A stretch of 64,000 bases of DNA, taken from NCBI RefSeq assembly GCF_032970905.1, contig NZ_JAWJZA010000005.1. One strand, 5' to 3'. The notes under the pieces are model-generated. The model had not been told where the DNA came from, searched no databases, and saw only the letters and a list, made by a program, of their open reading frames with translations. Origin of the DNA: Veillonella absiana (lineage in GTDB: Bacteria; Bacillota; Negativicutes; Veillonellales; Veillonellaceae). Of the stretch, positions 59,340 to 64,000 are shown one piece after another; position 1 is the stretch's first letter, and each line of letters starts with the position of its first letter. The position numbers and the translations under genes are program-made.

Positions 59340-60228
59340 GAATGCTCTCCTTTTTACCTAGTGCATGAATTGTTACGATACATAATGCAGAAATGATGAA
59401 TAGCAATAATGCCATTGTCCACAACGCCATGTTGTACTCGGAACCTTCCATGGCACCACCCATATCGGAGGCAATAGCAGATGTTAAGTTCGTTGTAGGT
59501 GCCAACAAGGAATCTGGAAGTGCCTTAGTTTTACCAATAACCATAGCTACTGCCAATGCTTCACCAAAGGCACGTGCCAAGCCAAGTACGATACCTGTCA
59601 TGATACCGCTCTTAGCAGATGGTAACACGATTTGGTAGATAACTTGCCAACGAGTAGCACCGAGACCGTAACCAGCTTGACGGAAACTCTTTGGTACACT
59701 TTGGATCGCATCCGCTGCGATGGATGTGATGGTTGGGAAAATCATAACCGCCAACACAATCGCTGCTGCCAATACAGAGAAACCAAATTGTAAATTAAAT
59801 ACTTCTTTAATCCAAGGAACAAGAATTGTTAACCCTAACCAACCATATACTACAGATGGAATACCAACGAAGATTTCTACTGTTGGTTGTAATAATGTTT
59901 TACCTAGTCGCGGGGAAATTTCTGTCATGAACAGTGCCGCCCCAATGCTGAATGGCGTAGAAATGAGCAATGCCAAACCACAACTAATCAAAGAACCGAT
60001 AATGAAGATGCCTGCCCCTACTTTACCACCGCCCACAGTGTCATCCGCTGGTGCCCACGCTGTGGAGAACAAGAATTCCATCACGCTATGACCGTACTGA
60101 GTGAAAGTGGCACTACCGCGCCACAGTAGGAACGCCCCGATGGCAAAGGTAATACCGATCATTAAGAGTGCGCCAACGCTGACTACATAACGAAAGGCAT
60201 TGTCTTGCACCATAGTGCTTTTTTTCAT
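59332..60228 (-). CDS. pstC: Phosphate ABC transporter permease
   Basis: A 298-residue permease with six spans. The long first periplasmic stretch (WAPADDTVGGGKVGAGIFI), followed by PTVEIFVGIPSVVYGWLGL and DAIQSVPKSFRQAGYGLGAT, marks PstC. AGGAGTAAGCAT precedes the start. Second gene of the pst operon, 76 bp after pstS. Confidence 0.95.
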   Translation of the reverse strand: MKKSTMVQDNAFRYVVSVGALLMIGITFAIGAFLLWRGSATFTQYGHSVMEFLFSTAWAPADDTVGGGKVGAGIFIIGSLISCGLALLISTPFSIGAALFMTEISPRLGKTLLQPTVEIFVGIPSVVYGWLGLTILVPWIKEVFNLQFGFSVLAAAIVLAVMIFPTITSIAADAIQSVPKSFRQAGYGLGATRWQVIYQIVLPSAKSGIMTGIVLGLARAFGEALAVAMVIGKTKALPDSLLAPTTNLTSAIASDMGGAMEGSEYNMALWTMALLLFIISALCIVTIHALGKKESIHD

Positions 60229-60304
60229 ATGCTTACTCCTGTCTAGTGAAAATTAGTGCCTGGTGAAAACACCAGGCACCATTTGTTTTCCCGTAATGAA
60301 ATTA

Positions 60305-61192
60305 TTAGCGGCTTACTTTCATTTTGGAAGTTACGCCGTAACCCATTTCTTCGATTTTTTTGCCGAACTCATCAGATACTACGAAGTCTAAGTAAGATTT
60401 AGCTGCGTCTTTTGCTTCGCCTTTAGTATACATGTGTTCATAACCCCATACTGGGTATGTGCCATTGTAAGTGTTTTCAAGAGTTGGAGCTACACCACCA
60501 ATAGCGATAGGAGCTACTTTGTCGCTCTTACCCAAGTAGGACAATGCTACGTAACCGATAGCACCTTCGTTATCTGCGATTGTTTGAATCAAAGCACCGG
60601 AATCATCAGTTTCTAGAGATTTGTTTGTTGCTTCTTTAGCACCATCGAGTGCGAATTTTTCGAACAATGCACGAGTACCGGATGTTGCTGGGCGAGAAAT
60701 CAATGTGATAGGCAAGTCAGGACCACCTACTGCACTCCAGTTAGTGATTTGACCAGTGAAGATGCCTTTTAATTGGTCTTTGCTCAATGTTTTTACGGTG
60801 TCAGCGATTTTTTTGTTAGCTACAGTTGCCATTGTTACAACAGCTACTTTGTGGTCAACTAATTGTTTAGCTTGTTCTGGAGATAATTTTTCTTCTGCTG
60901 CTACGTCAGAGTTACCGATTGTTACAGTACCGTCAAATACTTGTTTCAAACCAGTACCGGAACCGCCACCGTTGATTGTCATAGACACATCAGGGTTTTT
61001 AGCTTTGAATTGGTCACCTGCCAATTTAGCCAATGGTAAAAGTGCGCTGGAGCCAGATGCTGTAACTGTGCCAGTTACTTTAGATGCTGGAACACCACCT
61101 TCTGCTTTTTTAGTGTCTGCGCCGCAACCTGCGATTACGCCCATTGTCATAACACCCATTAAACCTATTGCAATCATTTTGTTCAGTTTCAT
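60305..61192 (-). CDS. pstS: Phosphate-binding lipoprotein
   Basis: A 295-residue solute-binding protein. Signal MKLNKMIAIGLMGVMTMGVI ends at the lipobox AGC (C23). Phosphate-contacting segments are visible: ASGSSALLPLAKLA, NGGGSGTGLKQV, and SRPATSGTRALFEKF. First gene of the pst-phoU operon, with GAGGAGGAA upstream of the start and a PHO-box-like repeat 180 bp before it. Confidence 0.94.
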   Translation of the reverse strand: MKLNKMIAIGLMGVMTMGVIAGCGADTKKAEGGVPASKVTGTVTASGSSALLPLAKLAGDQFKAKNPDVSMTINGGGSGTGLKQVFDGTVTIGNSDVAAEEKLSPEQAKQLVDHKVAVVTMATVANKKIADTVKTLSKDQLKGIFTGQITNWSAVGGPDLPITLISRPATSGTRALFEKFALDGAKEATNKSLETDDSGALIQTIADNEGAIGYVALSYLGKSDKVAPIAIGGVAPTLENTYNGTYPVWGYEHMYTKGEAKDAAKSYLDFVVSDEFGKKIEEMGYGVTSKMKVSR

Positions 61193-61350
61193 GTCTACTG
61201 TTCCTCCTCGTTGTAAGTAGCATTTAAAAATTAGTACCCGTTACCCCATCTATTAGTGTGCCGATCAAAGCGTCAGCCGCCTCCCGATATATGTATGTAC
61301 TCGGTACAAGTGAGTTATCTTTAACTTCTGAGATTATGATAACGAACGAA
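61193..61350. other. pst operon leader region
   Basis: Contains the presumed pstS promoter -10 at about 61335-61343 and a ~140 nt untranslated leader. No gene or further repeat was seen. The stretch 61391-61632 on the other side is AT-rich and presumably holds the promoter of the adhesin-like pseudogene. Confidence 0.4.
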
Positions 61351-61390
61351 CGTAAAGTCACAACCTTTGGTTTGTAAAGAAATTGTAAAG
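61351..61390 (-). promoter_or_regulatory. PHO-box-like direct repeats upstream of pstS
   Basis: On the minus strand CTTTACA-ATTT-CTTTACA is a perfect heptamer repeat with 11-bp period (61390-61373), and CTTTACG (61357-61351) follows two periods on. A TATCAT/CATAAT -10-like element lies ~11 bp further. The PhoB-type regulator at 56128 is the likely binder. Confidence 0.72.
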
Positions 61391-61632
61391 AATCTAGTGA
61401 GTGTACTTTGAATTTTACAAAAGCGGTGTTTTCTATAGAAACATACGCATATTTTTGTATTAATGCTAAATTACATGAGTTTTTAACAGATTTCTAACCG
61501 CCCCCTAACACAGTGCTCACACTTCTCCTACAAAATCGTTTTTATATGCAAAACATGTTGTATTTATTCATTTTTCATAATAATTTTGAGGGGAAGTTTT
61601 GTGTTTTCTGTGTGTTTAAAGTGCGAGGAATT

Positions 61633-62455
61633 ATGAAAAGAAAATTACTTTATGCGGCGACTCTATTAGCTACGACGACGTTTATTTTTAATGTTCATGC
61701 AGGAGAGTATACATTAACGGGAAGGGCTGAAATAAGAGATAATGCCCATGTAGCAGTCATCCATATAGGCGAAACTGTATATAAAGGGGAGCAGACAGTA
61801 GACTTTGATTTGACCGGAAAAAGTGTGACCGGCCTAAATTGGGGGGCTACCAGCAGTGACCAAAATGCAACCACCATTAAGGATATTCAAAATTTAAATA
61901 TTCATTTACGCTCCCAAGGTCATGATGCAACTAATCCAAATGCGATTCATCAAACTGTTGGTATCGGCGGTAATGTAGGCAACATTGAGGCCTCTAAAAC
62001 AGCCATCAATCTCGATATCATCCAACAAAATGAAAGCAACGTGCCTGTTGTCGGCATTCTAAGTGGCGCGGATAAAGACAATACACATGTTTCAAACTTA
62101 CCTAATTTTAAATCTACCAATTCTGTAGAAGTAAAAGTTAAAAGTACGAATATATATATTGATGCTAAAGAATGGGCCACCCCAGAATCTGGAATAGCGC
62201 TATTATGGTACAAGGCCATGCTGCTATCAAAAATGAAACTAAAACGACCATCGTTTCAATACCATTGATCAAACTGCTAATGTAACGCAACTTGGTATTG
62301 ATGTATTTAATACATCTAAAATGAATGTCCACCACATGGATACCCTTCGCGTCGGTATTATGGGCGGTTATGCCAACATCCACACAGATGCAAAAGGTAT
62401 GAAATATAATGCAAAAGGTATGAAATATAATGCCAAAGGTACATTCGCATTTTAA
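61633..62455 (+). pseudogene. Secreted autotransporter-like passenger, frameshifted
   Basis: ATG 61633 with GAGGAATT starts a signal peptide (MKRKLLYAATLLATTTFIFN ... VHA) and a beta-rich passenger: YTLTGRAEIRDNAHVAVIHI, IKDIQNLNIHLRSQGHD. The main frame breaks near 62205: another frame continues NSAIMVQGHAAIKNETKTTI, and a third NTIDQTANVTQLGIDVFNTS up to a stop at 62455. At least two frameshifts and the absence of a translocator domain show a pseudogene. It ends in a 21-bp tandem repeat. Confidence 0.75.
62390..62440 (+). repeat. 21-bp tandem repeat, about 2.4 copies
   Basis: GCAAAAGGTATGAAATATAA(T) at 62390-62410 is repeated exactly at 62411-62431 and partly at 62432-62440. In the third frame it encodes AKGMKYN repeated. 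Confidence 0.85.
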
Positions 62456-62507
62456 TTAAAATCTGCTAAACAGAATCCTAATTCTGAAAGTCCTATTAAA
62501 CGTAAAA

Positions 62508-62550
62508 TAGAGAGGTCGGCTACTCCCGCGGGAGTGGCCGACCTCTCTTT
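62508..62550. terminator. Bidirectional terminator between converging pseudogenes
   Basis: AGAGAGGTCGGC plus CTCCC pair with GGGAG plus GCCGACCTCTCT. The stem is ~19 bp with a 2 nt apex. T-rich sequence follows on both strands. Confidence 0.75.
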
Positions 62551-63066
62551 CTAGTATCTACTGCTAGTCATGATAGGCTTATAGGACTTAGGATAGCCCT
62601 CTACAAGACCACTGCGAGACATAGCAGCTACTGCTTCATATGCCCAATGATTGCTTGGTACATCTGGGAACAATTTTGTAGTATCTACATTTGCATTAGT
62701 ACCTGCAAAGCCATTCAACATAGCTGTTAATTTTTGAATTTGTGCATCTTGTTTAGCTACCACTTGTTTCAATTCTAATACTTCTTTACCGATAGCTACA
62801 CGAGACTTGGAAACACCTTTCATACCGCCTACCTTTACAGATACGCCGGCATTCAACATATTTTCACCATTGCCCATAGTGCTACCAATGCTGAACATCA
62901 AGTCTTCATTAGGACGATAGTAAGCACCCAATGCTACGGCATTTTCGCCGCTATACTCAGCCCCATACGTGTGATTGGCCGAACTACCGCCTATAGTGAC
63001 AGAACTAATACCATTAGAGATAAGTCCACCTGTACCAATTGTTATAGCAGCATTCCGCTCTAACAT
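62551..63066 (-). pseudogene. YadA-type anchor with partial SLH domain, truncated at both ends
   Basis: The frame encodes the last part of a trimeric autotransporter barrel (GAEYSGENAVALGAYYRPNE, MFSIGSTMGNGENMLNAGVS), a short coiled coil (ELKQVVAKQDAQIQKLTAML), and the start of an SLH domain (KLFPDVPSNHWAYEAVAAMS). This combination is typical for Veillonella surface adhesins. The SLH repeat is cut after VEGYP, and the head and stalk are missing at the 5' side with no ribosome site before the first ATG. It is the anchor counterpart of the head fragment at 29932-30768. Confidence 0.78.
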
Positions 63067-63171
63067 CCCCCCAGACGTTATTCAGGTTCTTTATCAACTG
63101 TTGAGATAACCTCAACAGTTAGCATAGATTCCTTATTCAGTAATATAAAAATATTCGGTAATATAAAAATA

Positions 63172-63219
63172 AGAACACCTCACCACCAACAGATTAATCT
63201 ATTAGCAGTGGGGTGTTCC
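63172..63219 (-). terminator. Terminator of the hydrogenase gene
   Basis: On the minus strand GAACACCCCACTGCTAATAG pairs imperfectly with the segment ending GAGGTGTTC, followed by TTATTTTTAT. It starts 41 bp past the hydrogenase stop. Confidence 0.7.
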
Positions 63220-63260
63220 TCTACACAAGCAGACAATCAAGTTATGCGCTTGTACATTAT

Positions 63261-64000
63261 TTAGTCTTTTTTAAACTTAGGTGATGTAGGGCAAGTTTCT
63301 GGCACTACGTCTTTGCGAACGCCAAGAATTTCACTACGATCCACATAAGTTGTATGTAACAATTCATGTGGTTTGTGAGCCAATGGTTCACCTAAGAAGT
63401 TTTTGTAAATTGCTTTAATTTCAGGGCTTTCAAAGCTAGAACGGAATTCATAATTAGCATCCGCATCATAAAGCCCAGCAATACGAGCTTCTTTAGTTTT
63501 TACAGCTTGAGGCAATTTTGTACGAGGTTGGCCACCGCCACCGATACAGCCGCCTGGGCATGCCATCATTTCAATGAAGTCATAATGTTTGCCACTAGTT
63601 TTCAAGTCATTCAAGAAGTCGCGGATATTTTTACCACCATGAGCTACGGCTACTTTTAAAGTAAGATCCCCAAGTTCTACGGTTGCCTCTTTTACACCTT
63701 GCATACCACGAACGTCTTCAAGATGAGTCAATGCTACTGGAGGTGGCTCTTGGCCCGTGACTAATTTATAAGCCGTACGCATAGCCGCTTCCATAACACC
63801 ACCAGTGTTACCAAAGATAATGCTGGCACCAGTTTCTTGACCGATTAATTCATCAAATTTGGATTCTTCGATGCTTTCAAAATCAAGATTTTCATCCTTA
63901 ATCCATTGAATGAATTCACGAGTAGTGATGGAAATATCTGTATCCATGCCGATTTCTTCGTCATTGTAATAACGAGCAGCAGCATTTTGTTCAGGACGTT
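63261..64000 (-). CDS. [FeFe] hydrogenase catalytic subunit, C-terminal part (partial)
   Basis: Open to the window edge; ~246 codons are seen. H-cluster motifs L2 (FGNTGGVMEAAMRTAY) and L3 (MMACPGGCIGGGGQP) are intact, holding cysteines that bind the cluster. The small-subunit-like C-terminal region follows (FLGEPLAHKPHELLHTTY). The N-terminal ferredoxin-like clusters and the L1 motif lie outside. The enzyme reduces protons or oxidises H2; in Veillonella-type fermentation it disposes of electrons from lactate as H2. Probable electron-bifurcating HydA, but that needs the missing neighbours. Confidence 0.92.
   Translation of the reverse strand, partial: RPEQNAAARYYNDEEIGMDTDISITTREFIQWIKDENLDFESIEESKFDELIGQETGASIIFGNTGGVMEAAMRTAYKLVTGQEPPPVALTHLEDVRGMQGVKEATVELGDLTLKVAVAHGGKNIRDFLNDLKTSGKHYDFIEMMACPGGCIGGGGQPRTKLPQAVKTKEARIAGLYDADANYEFRSSFESPEIKAIYKNFLGEPLAHKPHELLHTTYVDRSEILGVRKDVVPETCPTSPKFKKD

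Noticed and set aside
62390..62440. Possible CRISPR-like array
   Set aside because: Repeats are head-to-tail without spacers and are part of a pseudogene; no cas genes or other arrays were seen in the window.

Overview
The window looks like a Veillonella chromosome (Negativicutes, the diderm anaerobic branch of Firmicutes). Evidence: adhesin fragments that join a YadA-type anchor to an SLH domain, a methylmalonyl-CoA mutase/MeaB locus, a B12 riboswitch, an [FeFe] hydrogenase, a complete pst-pho cluster, Firmicute-type synteny of SRP RNA-dnaX-ybaB-recR-bofA, and low-to-moderate GC. This assignment comes from gene content only; no search was run.

Layout. 0-3.7 kb: end of an IS30-type element, a PocR/AraC regulator, a dicarboxylate/amino-acid symporter and a flavodoxin. 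3.9-7.4 kb: class I ribonucleotide reductase nrdAB. 7.4-12.1 kb: an intergenic stretch rich in long hairpins, two M20 amidohydrolases and a divergent DcuC-type carrier. 12.3-13.1 kb: a GNAT enzyme and a remnant of a Sau3AI/MutH-type endonuclease. 13.3-21.8 kb: an aromatic amino-acid operon (two DAHP synthases, aroB, aroA, aroC, pheA, aroE-aroK fusion) headed by an aromatic-codon leader peptide and attenuator. 22.1-23.8 kb: a second aroD-aroE (YdiB-like) pair on the other strand. 24.3-29.7 kb: an Rrf2-MFS pair, a purine permease and a CycA-like permease. 29.9-31.2 kb: pseudogenes (adhesin head, arginase). 31.3-38.7 kb: an RluA enzyme, a helicase with an embedded exonuclease domain, and the bofA-recR-ybaB-dnaX run preceded by the SRP RNA gene. 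39.1-42.4 kb: MeaB, a broken mutase gene, a cobalamin riboswitch and a frameshifted methyltransferase. 42.8-46.7 kb: small redox and membrane proteins, an OhrR-like regulator and two 5'-truncated oxidative-stress genes. 46.8-53.4 kb: a metal P-type ATPase behind a promoter overlapped by a palindrome, a chimeric pseudogene junction, a second RluA enzyme, an Eis-like acetyltransferase and a DUF2156 protein that seems to start at AUU. 53.5-61.4 kb: an orphan MFP lipoprotein, then phoR-phoB-phoU-pstBACS with a PHO-box-like repeat. 61.6-64 kb: more adhesin debris and the C-terminal part of an [FeFe] hydrogenase.

How the genes work together. The aro operon takes PEP and erythrose-4-phosphate to phenylpyruvate, except for the dehydroquinase step, which the separate aroD supplies. 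Ribosome stalling on aromatic codons in the leader probably sets its expression. The pst-pho genes form a phosphate uptake and sensing circuit. The most unusual signals are: a small family of 3'-end hairpins with different outer stems but the same internal loop (TCCGAA opposite TAAGTC); the regulatory-domain-only divergence of the two DAHP synthases; the helicase-exonuclease composite; the AUU start; and the cobalamin riboswitch stranded upstream of a gutted mutase gene. Many loci show reductive decay (about ten pseudogenes), mostly adhesin, stress and accessory genes.
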